DNA of 64,000 bases from contig CANQGE010000007.1 in assembly GCA_947601495.1 (NCBI GenBank), forward strand, positions 1 to 64,000, given 5' to 3'. A program made the position numbers and the translations under genes. Of the stretch, positions 1 through 8,766 are shown piece after piece; position 1 is the first letter of the stretch, and each line of letters starts with the position of its first letter. The DNA is from an uncultured Clostridia bacterium. GTDB lineage: Bacteria; Bacillota; Clostridia; TANB77; CAG-508. Below the pieces are notes generated by a model. The model ran no database searches. It saw only the letters and a list, made by a program, of their open reading frames with translations, and had not been told where the DNA came from.

Positions 1-3
1 TGT

Positions 4-77
<74 letters not shown>

Positions 78-238
78 GTTTTTCCTTCTAACAAGTATAA
101 ATTATAAATTATTTGAAACTATTTGTCAAGAGTAAATTTAGCGAAATAACTAAATTTTAGTTAAAGTATATTCATAAAATTTTAGTTAAATCACTAAATG
201 TTACTAATCTTTACTTTCTAATTTCTTTCTTATTTTTA

Positions 239-829
239 TTATTCTTCAGATTTAGCTTCTTTTTCTGTTTTTTCTTCTTTTGCTGGTTCTTCTTTAGCTT
301 CCTCTTTAACTTCTTCTTTTACTTCTTTAGCTTCTTTTTTTGCTTCTTCTTCAGCTTTTTCTGCCTCTATTTTAGCTTCAGCTTCTACTGCTTCTGCAAC
401 AGCTTCTTCAGTAACTGTTTCTTCTACTTCAGATTCTCCTGGTACAACTTCTTCTTTAACAACTATTTCTTTGTCCTCAATTCTTGCACCAACTCTTTCT
501 TTAGTTTTAGCAGCTTTACCTACTCTATCTCTTAAGTAATATAATTTAGCTCTTCTTGCTTTACCTACTCTAACTAATTCTACTTTTTCAATCATTGGAG
601 AGTGAACTAAGAATGTTTTTTCAACACCAACACCATAAGAAATTCTTCTTACTGTAAATGTTTGATTTACTCCTCCACCTTGTTTTTTTATTATAATTCC
701 TTCGAAAACTTGGATTCTTTCTTTGTTTCCTTCTTTAATTCTTACATGAACTTTAACTGTGTTACCAATTTTTAAATCTGGTATTTTATTTTTTAATTGT
801 TCGTGTTCGATAGATTTTAAAATATCCAT
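239..829 (-). CDS. rplS: 50S ribosomal protein L19 with acidic C-terminal tail
   Basis: L19 sits at the interface of the 30S and 50S subunits. Residues 1-115 are the family core ([52 protein letters not shown]). The remaining ~80 residues form a low-complexity Glu/Lys/Ala tail, whereas L19 is normally about 115 residues. I start at the ATG at 829 because a strong AAGGAGG lies just upstream; a longer reading would place that Shine-Dalgarno inside the gene. It is the last gene of the ylxM-ffh-rpsP-khpA-rimM-trmD-rplS run. The tail looks like a real coding extension, but its function is unknown. Confidence 0.95.
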   Translation of the reverse strand: MDILKSIEHEQLKNKIPDLKIGNTVKVHVRIKEGNKERIQVFEGIIIKKQGGGVNQTFTVRRISYGVGVEKTFLVHSPMIEKVELVRVGKARRAKLYYLRDRVGKAAKTKERVGARIEDKEIVVKEEVVPGESEVEETVTEEAVAEAVEAEAKIEAEKAEEEAKKEAKEVKEEVKEEAKEEPAKEEKTEKEAKSEE

Positions 830-864
830 TTTCTTTCCTCCTTCTTTCAATAATGGATAGGATT

Positions 865-1587
865 TTAATCCTTATTATTTTTTAATTCTTCTAAATATTT
901 TTTTTCTTCATCAGTTAAATTAACTTTTTCTAAAAGCTCTGGTCTTTTTATGTAAGTTGTTTTTATAGCTTCTTTTCTACGCCATTTATCTATATTTTCG
1001 TGGTGTCCGGATTGTAGCACTTCTGGAACTTTCATTCCTTCAAATTCTTTAGGCTTTGTGTATTGAGGATATTCTAGAAGTCCATTTGAAAAGCTTTCCT
1101 CTTCTGTTGAGTCTTTTGTTAGAACTCCTTCTACATATCTAGATACTGCATCTATTAATACCATTGCTGGTATTTCTCCTCCTGTTAGCACATAATCTCC
1201 TATTGAAATTTCTTCATCAACTATTTTTTCAAGTACTCTTTCATCTATTCCTTCATAATGACCACATAATAATATTAAATGTTCTTCTTTAGCTAATTCT
1301 TCAACTTTACTTTGATTAAGTTTTTTCCCTTGTGGAGTTAAATATATAACTTTTGAATTTTCAGTTTTCACAGATTTATAAGCATCATATACAACATCTG
1401 GTTTAATTAGCATTCCTGCTCCTCCACCATATATTGTGTCATCAACTTTTTTATGTTTATCCTTTGAAAAATCTCTAATATTTATTAAATTAATATCTAT
1501 TAAACTTTTTTCCATAGCTCTTCCAATAATACTTTGTTTTATTGGCTCAAACATTTCTGGAAATAAAGTTAATACATCAAATTTCAT
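865..1587 (-). CDS. trmD: tRNA (guanine-N1-)-methyltransferase TrmD
   Basis: It methylates G37 of tRNAs that read codons starting with C, using S-adenosylmethionine, and so prevents +1 frameshifting. The 240-residue product has the SPOUT trefoil-knot signatures [13 protein letters not shown] and [15 protein letters not shown], and the N-terminal [12 protein letters not shown]. Length and ends are normal for the family. It lies between rimM and rplS, the usual Firmicutes order, with a one-base gap to rimM. The role of m1G37 in frame maintenance is worth remembering, given the apparent +1 recoding elsewhere in this window; I do not claim a direct link. Confidence 0.97.
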   Translation of the reverse strand: MKFDVLTLFPEMFEPIKQSIIGRAMEKSLIDINLINIRDFSKDKHKKVDDTIYGGGAGMLIKPDVVYDAYKSVKTENSKVIYLTPQGKKLNQSKVEELAKEEHLILLCGHYEGIDERVLEKIVDEEISIGDYVLTGGEIPAMVLIDAVSRYVEGVLTKDSTEEESFSNGLLEYPQYTKPKEFEGMKVPEVLQSGHHENIDKWRRKEAIKTTYIKRPELLEKVNLTDEEKKYLEELKNNKD

Positions 1588-1588
1588 A

Positions 1589-2092
1589 TTAAAGTCCCTC
1601 TATTAGATTTACAATTATTTTATTTGCTTCTAAATCTATTTTCTTAATAACTTCATCAATTCCAGGTAAAAGTTTTTGTTTTCCAAGTTCATCTTTTACA
1701 ACATAAATATCGTTACTTCCGGTATTGTAAATATCATCAACTTTTCCTAAATATTCATTGTTTTCTGTATATACATCAAGTCCTAGTAAATCTGCTATAT
1801 AATACACACCTTCTGGAAGATCTCCTAAAATTTCTCTATCTATAACAATAAAAGAATTTCTAAGTTTTTCAGCCTCTTCAACAGTATTTATATTTTTAAA
1901 TTTTATTACAACTTGATTTTTTGCATATCCCACTTTTTCAATTTCATATTCAGTTAAGTTGCTTTTTTGTTTTATGAAAACTTTTGATATTCTTTCAAAC
2001 TTTGTGTTATCATCTGTAAAAGAATTAACTTTAACTTCGCCTTTTAACCCTTTAACATTAACTATTTGACCTAATTCCAAATATTTATTCAT
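1589..2092 (-). CDS. rimM: 16S rRNA processing protein RimM
   Basis: RimM binds ribosomal protein S19 and assists maturation of the 30S head. The 167-residue product has the N-terminal RimM barrel (LELGQIVNVKGLKGEVKV) and the C-terminal PRC-like barrel (GVYYIADLLGLDVYTENNE, DIYVV). I choose the ATG at 2092, giving MNKYLELGQ, the typical family start, with a weak AGGTG upstream. A GTG at 2101 in the same frame would add three residues. It is packed between khpA and trmD in the ribosome operon. Confidence 0.95.
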   Translation of the reverse strand: MNKYLELGQIVNVKGLKGEVKVNSFTDDNTKFERISKVFIKQKSNLTEYEIEKVGYAKNQVVIKFKNINTVEEAEKLRNSFIVIDREILGDLPEGVYYIADLLGLDVYTENNEYLGKVDDIYNTGSNDIYVVKDELGKQKLLPGIDEVIKKIDLEANKIIVNLIEGL

Positions 2093-2101
2093 ATTTAACA
2101 C

Positions 2102-2332
2102 CTAATCAAGAAATTCAACGTTAACTTTCTTATTTTCTTTAACAGCAATAGCTTTTACAATTGATCTTATAGCTTTTGCCATTTTTCCTTGTTTTCCTAT
2201 TACTTTTCCCATATCGCTTTTAGCAACTTTTACTTCATAGCAAATAGATTTTGCTTCTGATTTTTCAGTAATAGATACTTCTTCAGTATTGTCTACTAAA
2301 TTTTTAATTATTACTTCAAGTATATCTTTCAT
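2102..2332 (-). CDS. khpA: KH-domain RNA-binding protein KhpA
   Basis: A single KH domain of 76 residues with the signature VGKQGKMAKAIRSIVKA, in which GKQG is the RNA-contacting GxxG loop. In Firmicutes KhpA pairs with KhpB (Jag) and binds many RNAs, affecting cell elongation and division. Its place between rpsP and rimM is the conserved one. The partner khpB is not in this window. Confidence 0.93.
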   Translation of the reverse strand: MKDILEVIIKNLVDNTEEVSITEKSEAKSICYEVKVAKSDMGKVIGKQGKMAKAIRSIVKAIAVKENKKVNVEFLD

Positions 2333-2356
2333 TTTTGCACCTCTTTTTTGATATGA

Positions 2357-2593
2357 TTATTTAGCTGCTTTTTCTATTAATGCTTTAACTGTATCTGTTG
2401 GTTTAGCACCATTTTTAATCCATTTTTCAGCTTTTTCTTTGTCTAAAGAAATTGTTGCTGGATCTGTCATTGGATCATATGTTCCAATTTGGTCTATTAT
2501 TTTACCATCTCTTGGTGATCTAGAATCAGCTACTACTACATGGTAGAAAGGAGCCTTTTTCTTTCCAACTCTTTGTAATCTTATTTTTACCAT
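2357..2593 (-). CDS. rpsP: 30S ribosomal protein S16
   Basis: S16 is an early-assembly protein of the 30S body. The 78-residue product opens [20 protein letters not shown] and contains [20 protein letters not shown], both diagnostic. I use the ATG at 2593 because AGGGGGTG lies six bases upstream; an in-frame GTG three codons earlier is part of that Shine-Dalgarno. It lies between ffh and khpA. Confidence 0.97.
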   Translation of the reverse strand: MVKIRLQRVGKKKAPFYHVVVADSRSPRDGKIIDQIGTYDPMTDPATISLDKEKAEKWIKNGAKPTDTVKALIEKAAK

Positions 2594-2687
2594 AAAATTC
2601 ACCCCCTGAATATTCTTATATATAATAAATTTAATTCTTATTTAAAGTAGAATTAAAATTTAATAACTAAATTTAATTTTTATGTTT

Positions 2688-4046
2688 TTATTTAAAGTCT
2701 GAGAAATTTTTTAATTCATCCATATTTACATTTTTCATTAATTTTTTCATCATGCCTTTATTTGATGTCATATCTTTCATCATTTTTTGAGTCATTTCAA
2801 AAGACTTCATAAATTTATTAATTTGTTCAACTGTTGTTCCACTACCTTTTGCAATTCTTATTCTTCTGCTTCCATTTAAAACTTTAGGATTTCTTCTTTC
2901 TTCTTTTGTCATTGAACAAATTATTGCTTCTATTCTAACAAATTCTTTTTCATCAACTTGAACATCTTTTAATTTGTTCATTCCTGGTATTAATTTTAAA
3001 AGTGATGAAAATGAACCCATTTTTTTCATTTGTCTTAGTTGAGCTAAATAGTCATCTAAATCAAAATTTTGCTTTTTTAATTTCTTTTCAAGTTTAGCAG
3101 CTTCTTCCATATCGAAAGTTTCTTCTGCTTTTTCTATAATTGAAAGCACATCTCCCATTCCTAAAATTCTTGATGCCATTCTTTCTGGATGAAATGCTTC
3201 TATGTCGCTTAATTTTTCACCTGTTGCAGCAAACTTAATTGGTCTTCCTGTAATTTTTTTAACAGATAATGCTGCACCACCTCTTGTATCACCATCTAAT
3301 TTTGTAAGTACTATTCCATCAATTCCAAGTTCTTTATTGAAAGTATCTGCTACATTAACAGCATCTTGACCTGTCATTGAGTCTACTACTAATAAAATTT
3401 CATGTGGTTTTACATTTGATTTTAAATCTTTTAATTCTTGCATTAATACTTCATCAATTTGCAAACGACCTGCTGTATCTATAATTATAACATCATTTAA
3501 TTTAGAAATTGCAGTTGATAATGCTTGTTTTGCAATTAAACTAACATCTTTAGTATTTTCATTTACAAAAACTGGAATATCTAATTGTTTTCCAACTACT
3601 TGTAACTGTTTAATAGCTGCCGGTCTATAAACATCGCATGCAACTAATAATGGCTTTTTACCTTGTTTTCTAATAATATTTGCTAACTTTCCAGCTGTTG
3701 TTGTTTTACCAGAGCCTTGAAGTCCAACAAGCATAATTATTGTAGGTGGATTTGGAGTAAAATTAATTTTACTTTCTTCTCCTCCAAGAAGAGCTATTAA
3801 TTCATCTTTAACTATTTTAACAACTTGTTGTCCTGGTGTAAGTGATTTTAAAACATCTTGTCCAAGAGCTTTTTCTTCTATTGTTTTTACGAAATCTTTA
3901 ACTATTTTATAGTTAACATCTGCTTCTAATAAAGAAAGTTTTACTTCTCTTAGAACTTCTTTTAAATCATCTTCAGTTATTCTAGCTTTTCCTCTAAGCT
4001 TTCTAGTTATTTCTTGCAATCTTGCTGATAAACCTTCAAAAGCCAT
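2688..4046 (-). CDS. ffh: Signal recognition particle GTPase Ffh
   Basis: Ffh is the protein part of the signal recognition particle: with 4.5S/6S RNA it targets nascent membrane proteins to FtsY and SecYEG. The 452-residue product has the helical N domain, a GTPase domain with P-loop GLQGSGKTTTAGKLA, DTAGRLQ and TKLDGDTRGGAAL, and a methionine-rich M domain (QKMMKDMTSNKGMMKKLMK). The RNA-binding piece is seen at GSRRIRIAKGSG. It follows ylxM by 15 bases, the usual Firmicutes pairing. Confidence 0.98.
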   Translation of the reverse strand: MAFEGLSARLQEITRKLRGKARITEDDLKEVLREVKLSLLEADVNYKIVKDFVKTIEEKALGQDVLKSLTPGQQVVKIVKDELIALLGGEESKINFTPNPPTIIMLVGLQGSGKTTTAGKLANIIRKQGKKPLLVACDVYRPAAIKQLQVVGKQLDIPVFVNENTKDVSLIAKQALSTAISKLNDVIIIDTAGRLQIDEVLMQELKDLKSNVKPHEILLVVDSMTGQDAVNVADTFNKELGIDGIVLTKLDGDTRGGAALSVKKITGRPIKFAATGEKLSDIEAFHPERMASRILGMGDVLSIIEKAEETFDMEEAAKLEKKLKKQNFDLDDYLAQLRQMKKMGSFSSLLKLIPGMNKLKDVQVDEKEFVRIEAIICSMTKEERRNPKVLNGSRRIRIAKGSGTTVEQINKFMKSFEMTQKMMKDMTSNKGMMKKLMKNVNMDELKNFSDFK

Positions 4047-4061
4047 ATTATCCTCCTAAAA

Positions 4062-4412
4062 TTATATTAAAGAGTTTAATTCTTGTTTTATTTTTTGAAT
4101 TTGTTTTTGAGTTTCTGCATTTAATGAATTTTTTTTCTCTATTTTCTCTATTTCAGATATTATTGAACTTACTTTCTTCTCTCTTAAAGAAGCACTTTTC
4201 ATAAGCCCTAATTTTTCTTCATATTCTAAAATATTGTTTTCACCTTTTTTTAAATTATCTCTAACAGCTTGCCTTGTTATTCCTTCATTTTCAGCTATTT
4301 CTGATAAAGATAAATCATTATTGTAGTAGTCTTCTAGAAGACATTTTTGTTTTTCTGTTAATAGTTTTCCATATATATCTAATAGAATACCTATTTTAAC
4401 ATTTTTCTCCAT
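4062..4412 (-). CDS. ylxM: YlxM/p13-family helix-turn-helix protein
   Basis: A 116-residue protein with a sigma-70 region-4-like helix-turn-helix (LTEKQKCLLEDYYNNDLSLS followed by EIAENEGITRQAVRDNLKKG). YlxM is co-transcribed with ffh across Firmicutes and Mollicutes and is thought to modulate the SRP pathway rather than act as a classical repressor. The C-terminal half is charged and helical. A good RBS (GAGGTGG) precedes the ATG, and a sigma-A-type promoter lies just upstream, making this the first gene of the ylxM-rplS operon. Confidence 0.92.
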   Translation of the reverse strand: MEKNVKIGILLDIYGKLLTEKQKCLLEDYYNNDLSLSEIAENEGITRQAVRDNLKKGENNILEYEEKLGLMKSASLREKKVSSIISEIEKIEKKNSLNAETQKQIQKIKQELNSLI

Positions 4413-4443
4413 TTGACCACCTCTTAATTTGTAATGCTAATAT

Positions 4444-4472
4444 ACTTTACACTATTTTTCCTTATTTGTCAA
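4444..4472 (-). promoter_or_regulatory. Sigma-A-type promoter of the ylxM-ffh-rplS operon
   Basis: On the minus strand a perfect -35 TTGACA (4467-4472) is followed after 17 bases by TAAAGT (4444-4449). It lies about 30 bases upstream of the ylxM start codon. All downstream genes to rplS are tightly spaced, so this is a plausible single operon promoter. Confidence 0.6.
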
Positions 4473-4530
4473 GTATTTTGCTTAAAAAATCTAGCTTTTA
4501 TTAATTAAAATTTATAAATTATAAGTTCAA

Positions 4531-4668
4531 ATAAAAATAAAACTAAAATATTATAATTAAAAGTGGCGCGCAGCGATCAAGCGTAAGCGCGATTGGAGCA
4601 ATAACCGTTAGGTTATTTGCGACAGCAAGCCACGATGAATTACAATATTTTAGTTTTATTTTTACTTA
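4531..4668. repeat. Structured palindromic repeat, copy A
   Basis: The core runs from GTGGC (4563) to GCCAC (4633). Inside are two hairpins: CCAA-type GCG-TAAG-CGC closing with TTGG, and GCAATAACC-GTTA-GGTTATTTGC. They are separated by the conserved strings GATTGGAGCAAT and GCGACAGCAAG. Long AT-rich arms on both sides (AAATAAAACTAAAATATT and its complement) extend the closing stem, so the whole can fold as a three-way junction. It lies between ylxM and the pilin-like gene, directly beside copy B. The core is GC-richer than its surroundings. No coding potential is visible. Confidence 0.85.
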
Positions 4669-4670
4669 AC

Positions 4671-4791
4671 TATTATTAAAATTGAAAGTGCGCGCAGCGA
4701 CCAAGCGTAAGCGCGATTGGAGCAATAACTGTTAGGTTATTTGCGACAGCAAGCCACGGTGAATTACAATAATTTAGTTTTATTTTTACTT
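4671..4791. repeat. Structured palindromic repeat, copy B
   Basis: A near-identical core to copy A (GTGCGCGCAGCGACCAAGCG, then GATTGGAGCAAT, GTTAGGTTATTTGCGACAGC, ending GCCAC at 4757). Differences are few; in the second hairpin a C in copy A (AACCGTTA) is T here (AACTGTTA), leaving a G-T pair. The right AT arm is well preserved and the left arm is degenerate. It ends about 20 bases beyond the stop codon of the pilin-like gene. Together with copy A it fills the 398-base gap between genes; I see nothing else there except the ylxM promoter. Confidence 0.82.
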
Positions 4792-4810
4792 AATTATATT
4801 AAAAGTGTGC

Positions 4811-6361
4811 TTAATTATCATTTGGCACTAACACACATCTATATCTCCCAACTTCATTATTTAGAGATTCTTGAACTAATTCTTTTTCAGAAGTTATAAT
4901 ATCATACACTCCATAAACATTATTTGTAGAAGAATATTTTACATCATCTATGTAGCCTAATTCAGTTAAACTTCCTCCAGCATAACGTTCATTGTCAGGT
5001 GTAATTTCGATATGTTCAGAGTTTGACAAAACAATAATTGAATTTAATTTATTTGTAGTTGGTAAAGTAGAATATAGAAAATCATTTCTCATATATTGTT
5101 CAGCATTTTGTGTTGCTTTTGCTTTATCTATAACTGCAATTTCTGCATTTGGAATTATTTTTAGTTCTTCTCCACTACTTGACTCAAATTTAGCAATCCA
5201 AAACCCTGTAATTTCTCCGTTTTCGGAAAATGCTTTATGCAAGTTATAAGAATTGCTTGCCATATTTGTAGTTGGAGTATTGGATTTATCATAAACAAAT
5301 TCTAAATCTGTATCTTCATTTGTTTCTCTATAAATAAATCTTGGAATCCATACTAAATAAGTTCCATCTTGAGTTTTTGCATTAGCCATTTTAAATTCAT
5401 CTGAGGAATAATTATACCAGTTGCTATCATAAGCATTTTCTATTTCTTTTTCCTCGTTGCCATTCCAATAGATTCCTCTCATTCCATCTAAAAGAACCGG
5501 TGGATTGCAAAGCTTAAAATCTTTTTTTATTGATTTATACTGAACAAAATTAGAATCTTCTATAATAAATTCATATTCTCCAGAAACCTCTATTGTAAAA
5601 TATGCAGACTTTTCACTTTCATCATAACTATAATCTGTAAGCATACTGCATTTTTTTCTTGTGCTTTCATTTTTATTTGTAAAATAATAAATTTCTGAAA
5701 TATTTGGTGAATTTATATCTCCATCTCCAATTAAGCTAATTTTTATTTTTTGCTTTAATCCTCTATTTTCTATAATTTCAAGTTTTGTTTCTATATCCTG
5801 ATTATAAATACTGTTAATTTCTAATTTATTTCCATTTGTTGCATCATAGCCCCTATGTATAAGTTTATTTGTTTTAGTATCTTTTATTCCGTCTCTAGAA
5901 ATTACATTTCCTGTATAAAAATTAATTATAATATATAAATTTGAATCATCTATTCCAAAAAATCTCTCTATTTTTTCTGGTTCAAAATAATAATAATTTG
6001 TTATAATTGAATCTACATCTGAATTCCAATATTCTAAATTACTATCATTAAGCTCTTTTATAACATCATTAAATTCATCTATATATAAATTAGATGCACC
6101 ACTAGCATTAGTAAATTCTAGGCTTAGAAGATATCTGTTGAAATTTCCGGCTTCATTTGGATTATAATCTTCCCATATTTTATATTCATCTCTTATTTGA
6201 TTTATTTTTTCTTGAATTAAAGACATTTCTGCAATATATTTTTCTAAGTTATATATGTTATTTGAATCACTAATAATGCTTATACCTATAGTAATAAGCA
6301 CTATACAAATAATTAAAATTATACCTAATTTAATTATAGTGATTCCTTTTTCTTCTTTCAT
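4811..6361 (-). CDS. Type IV pilin-like surface protein with degenerate FGE/C-type-lectin-like domain
   Basis: The 516-residue product starts MKEEKGITIIKLGIILIICI. This is a prepilin-peptidase site (after Gly) followed by a hydrophobic helix, but the usual Glu at mature position 5 is Lys. A long helical and beta-rich middle follows. The last ~200 residues contain YLVWIPRFIY, GFWIAKFESS and NNVYGVYD...GRYRCVL, a pattern seen in many clostridial surface proteins and reminiscent of the formylglycine-enzyme/C-type-lectin fold (inference). I start at the ATG at 6361 because GGAG lies upstream; an in-frame ATG 12 bases earlier overlaps that RBS. Function unknown; probably exported and perhaps part of a pilus-like fibre. 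Confidence 0.7.
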   Translation of the reverse strand: MKEEKGITIIKLGIILIICIVLITIGISIISDSNNIYNLEKYIAEMSLIQEKINQIRDEYKIWEDYNPNEAGNFNRYLLSLEFTNASGASNLYIDEFNDVIKELNDSNLEYWNSDVDSIITNYYYFEPEKIERFFGIDDSNLYIIINFYTGNVISRDGIKDTKTNKLIHRGYDATNGNKLEINSIYNQDIETKLEIIENRGLKQKIKISLIGDGDINSPNISEIYYFTNKNESTRKKCSMLTDYSYDESEKSAYFTIEVSGEYEFIIEDSNFVQYKSIKKDFKLCNPPVLLDGMRGIYWNGNEEKEIENAYDSNWYNYSSDEFKMANAKTQDGTYLVWIPRFIYRETNEDTDLEFVYDKSNTPTTNMASNSYNLHKAFSENGEITGFWIAKFESSSGEELKIIPNAEIAVIDKAKATQNAEQYMRNDFLYSTLPTTNKLNSIIVLSNSEHIEITPDNERYAGGSLTELGYIDDVKYSSTNNVYGVYDIITSEKELVQESLNNEVGRYRCVLVPNDN

Positions 6362-6375
6362 CAATTTCTCCATTT

Positions 6376-6459
6376 ATAAAAAAAGAACATCTTTGTATGA
6401 AGATTTTTCCTCTTTTTAATGCTTTTATCTTTAGAGGTTACTTCATTTAAAGAAGTTCT
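6376..6459 (-). terminator. Multi-hairpin element ending in a T run, between the cyclophilin and pilin-like genes
   Basis: On the minus strand an outer stem AGAAC/GTTCT encloses three hairpins (ACTTC/GAAGT, CCTCT/AGAGG, ATCTT/AAGAT). It is followed at once by a T7 run and, about 15 bases later, the start codon of the pilin-like gene. It may simply be a terminator for the cyclophilin gene, but the ordered multi-stem shape resembles a leader RNA. I do not recognise a known riboswitch class. Confidence 0.45.
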
Positions 6460-6479
6460 ATTTTATTTTTCATTAATTT

Positions 6480-7286
6480 TTAATTAGAGTAATTAGAACT
6501 CATTAAATTATATATATAAGATTCATAATCAAATGCTTCCATTACTTCTGGATCTCCGTAGCTTACTCCATGTGTATCTACAGTTGCTGATTTAATTACA
6601 GGATATGTTGCAAACTGATTTATATCATCTGTTGCTGTTTCTGCTTCTTCTCCCTCAGCAGGTGCTTTCATTTCAGCTTCATTATATATTTTTTCTAAAA
6701 CATCCATACCTTCTACTATTCTTCCAAAAGCAGCATAAGCACCATTTAGATTTCTTGAGTCATCGCTCATCATTATTCCTATTTGAGCGTTTCCAGAATT
6801 ATAGCTCTCTTCAGATAAATTTGTTAAATATTGTGAATAATCATTTCTAATTAATGTAATAATTCCTTTTTCATGTCTTAAAGTGTTTTGCTCAAATCCA
6901 TTTGCAATAAATTCACCTTTTATTGAATAGTCATAATCATATTCTGAATCTGCTACAATATCTTTTCTTAATAAACTTATCTTTGGATTTTCAACTTCTC
7001 CTTCTGAATTTCTTCCTACATATAAGCATATATCATCTTTTCCATAAAAAACTTTATTATTATAGTATCCATTTTCTATTAATTTTATAAAATTAGAAAC
7101 TGTATTTGGTGCATATTCTGGATACAATTCCATTTTTATATTTCCATAATTTTCAATTTCAAAAGTAGCTTCTGGATGAACTGATGCTTCTGTAAATCTT
7201 GCAAATGTAGAATATCCATAAGCTCCTATTAATGCTAATATAGCTATCATTATAATAATCCAAATAATTAACTGTAATTTTTTCAT
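6480..7286 (-). CDS. Membrane-anchored cyclophilin-type peptidyl-prolyl isomerase-like protein
   Basis: An N-terminal membrane segment (residues 5-25) is followed by a cyclophilin fold: IKMELYPEYAPNTVSNFIKL, AQIGIMMSDDSRNLNGAYAA and FGRIVEGMDVLEKI. Cyclophilins isomerise X-Pro bonds. Here the usual FHR...QGGD catalytic strip is replaced by FYGKDDICLYVG, and the histidine in the canonical LDGKHTVFG strip is Tyr (LNGAYAAFG). It may therefore be a weak or inactive isomerase acting as an extracytoplasmic binding protein. It is 268 residues, preceded by AGGAGG, and lies 29 bases from radA. Confidence 0.8.
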   Translation of the reverse strand: MKKLQLIIWIIIMIAILALIGAYGYSTFARFTEASVHPEATFEIENYGNIKMELYPEYAPNTVSNFIKLIENGYYNNKVFYGKDDICLYVGRNSEGEVENPKISLLRKDIVADSEYDYDYSIKGEFIANGFEQNTLRHEKGIITLIRNDYSQYLTNLSEESYNSGNAQIGIMMSDDSRNLNGAYAAFGRIVEGMDVLEKIYNEAEMKAPAEGEEAETATDDINQFATYPVIKSATVDTHGVSYGDPEVMEAFDYESYIYNLMSSNYSN

Positions 7287-7315
7287 TTTTTCCTCCTAAA
7301 TCTTATGTGTTTATA

Positions 7316-8681
7316 TTATTTTAACCCTAAATATTTCATAGCATCAATAATATTTTTCGCACCTATTATATCTAATTTAAACTTTTCTTTCAATAGTTTT
7401 TTATTACTTTCTGGAATTATGCAAGTTTTATATCCTAATTTTTCTGCTTCTTTAATACGTTTTTCAATCATATTAACACTTCTAACTTCTCCTGTTAAAC
7501 CTACCTCACCTATAACTACAATGTCTTCTTTAATACTTACATTTTTAAAACTAGAAGCAGCAGCTAAAACAATTCCTAAATCTAATGCTGGCTCATTTAT
7601 TTTTATTCCACCAACTAAGTTAATATAAACATCTTGTGAGCCAAAATTCATTCCAGCTCTTTTTTCTAGCACAGCCATAAGAAGTGTTAATCTATTATAA
7701 TCTACACCACTTGCATTTCTTCTAGGCATTCCAAAAATTGTTGGCGTAGACAAAGCTTGAAGTTCTAAAACCAGTGGCCTTGTTCCTTCTAAACTTACAA
7801 CAATTACAGATCCTGGTGGGTTTCCATCTCTTTCAGAAATAAGAAGTTCTGAAGGATTCTTAACTTCTACTAATCCTTCATTTTGCATTTCAAACATTCC
7901 AATTTCATTTGTTGAACCAAATCTGTTTTTTACACCACGTAAAATTCTATAAGAAAAATATCTTTCTCCTTCTAAATATAAAACTGTGTCTACCATATGT
8001 TCCAAGACTCTTGGACCTGCGATGTTTCCGTCTTTAGTAACATGTCCAATTATTATTGTTGTAATTCCAGATTGTTTACACATTTTCATAATTCTTGCAG
8101 TTATTTCTCTTACTTGACTTACGCTTCCTGCTACTGATGTAATTTCATCTGAATATATTGTTTGAATAGAATCTATAATAACAAATTTTGCATTTGTTTT
8201 ATCTAAAGCAAGTTCTATATTATCAATATCTGTTTCAGCTAAAAAAAGAAGATTATCTTTTTTTATTTCAAGTCTATCTGCTCTACTTTTTATTTGCTCT
8301 GCAGATTCTTCTCCTGAAACATACAAAATATTTCCATCTACTTTTATATTATTACAAATTTGAAGAATTAAAGTTGATTTACCAATTCCAGGCTCACCAC
8401 CGTAAAAGAGTTAGAGAACCTGTAACAAATCCTCCTCCTAAAACCCTATCTAATTCAGCAACATCTGTTTTTATTCTAAAAGTTTCTCTTTTTACAACTT
8501 CATTTAATTTAACAACCTCTGCTTTAGGTTTGTTTTTATCTTTAGAAGAACCTGTAACAGTAATAGCTTTTTCCTCAACAAAAGAATTCCATTCACCACA
8601 AGAAGGACATTTTCCAAGCCATTTACTTGATTCATATCCACAACTGTTACAAACAAATACTGTACTAGCTTTTTTTGCCAT
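7316..8681 (-). CDS. radA: DNA repair protein RadA, with a +1 frameshift at an in-frame CGG codon
   Basis: RadA is a RecA-like ATPase that promotes branch migration during recombination. The first frame gives a C4 zinc finger (C11, C14, C25, C28) and reads SLTLL-CGG-TGG-TGA, stopping after residue 95. Skipping the C at 8402 restores LLGGEPGIGKSTL, the Walker A motif, and continues to LYVSGEES, the KNRFG motif and the Lon-like C-terminal domain. The joined protein would be 454 residues, exactly the family length. Nothing else is damaged. The break could be a sequencing error or a pseudogene. However, the same event at the same codon in miaA and sigF, and the absence of CGG elsewhere, favour programmed +1 frameshifting. 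Confidence 0.9.
8400..8402 (-). other. Candidate +1 recoding site in radA (CGG codon)
   Basis: In frame from the radA start, codon 94 is CGG, preceded by TTA and followed by TGG TGA. Skipping the first C gives GGT GGT GAG, restoring the Walker A sequence. The zero-frame stop comes two codons later. Confidence 0.75.
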
Positions 8682-8717
8682 AAATTCTCCTTTTATATAA
8701 TTATTTTAAATTTTTAA

Positions 8718-8760
8718 AAAGTGTTTTATTTTTAGTTTCAAAATTAAAACACTTTTTTAT
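8718..8760 (-). terminator. Rho-independent terminator after the GH15 gene
   Basis: The minus strand carries AAGTGTTTTA and its complement TAAAACACTT around a short loop, followed by TTTTT. It lies immediately after the stop codon of the GH15 gene and upstream of radA. Confidence 0.75.
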
Positions 8761-8766
8761 TTTTTA

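Noticed and set aside
8394-8681. radA as a simple pseudogene or sequencing error
   Set aside because: Kept as an alternative, but three separate genes break at the same codon in the same direction, and that codon is used nowhere else in frame.
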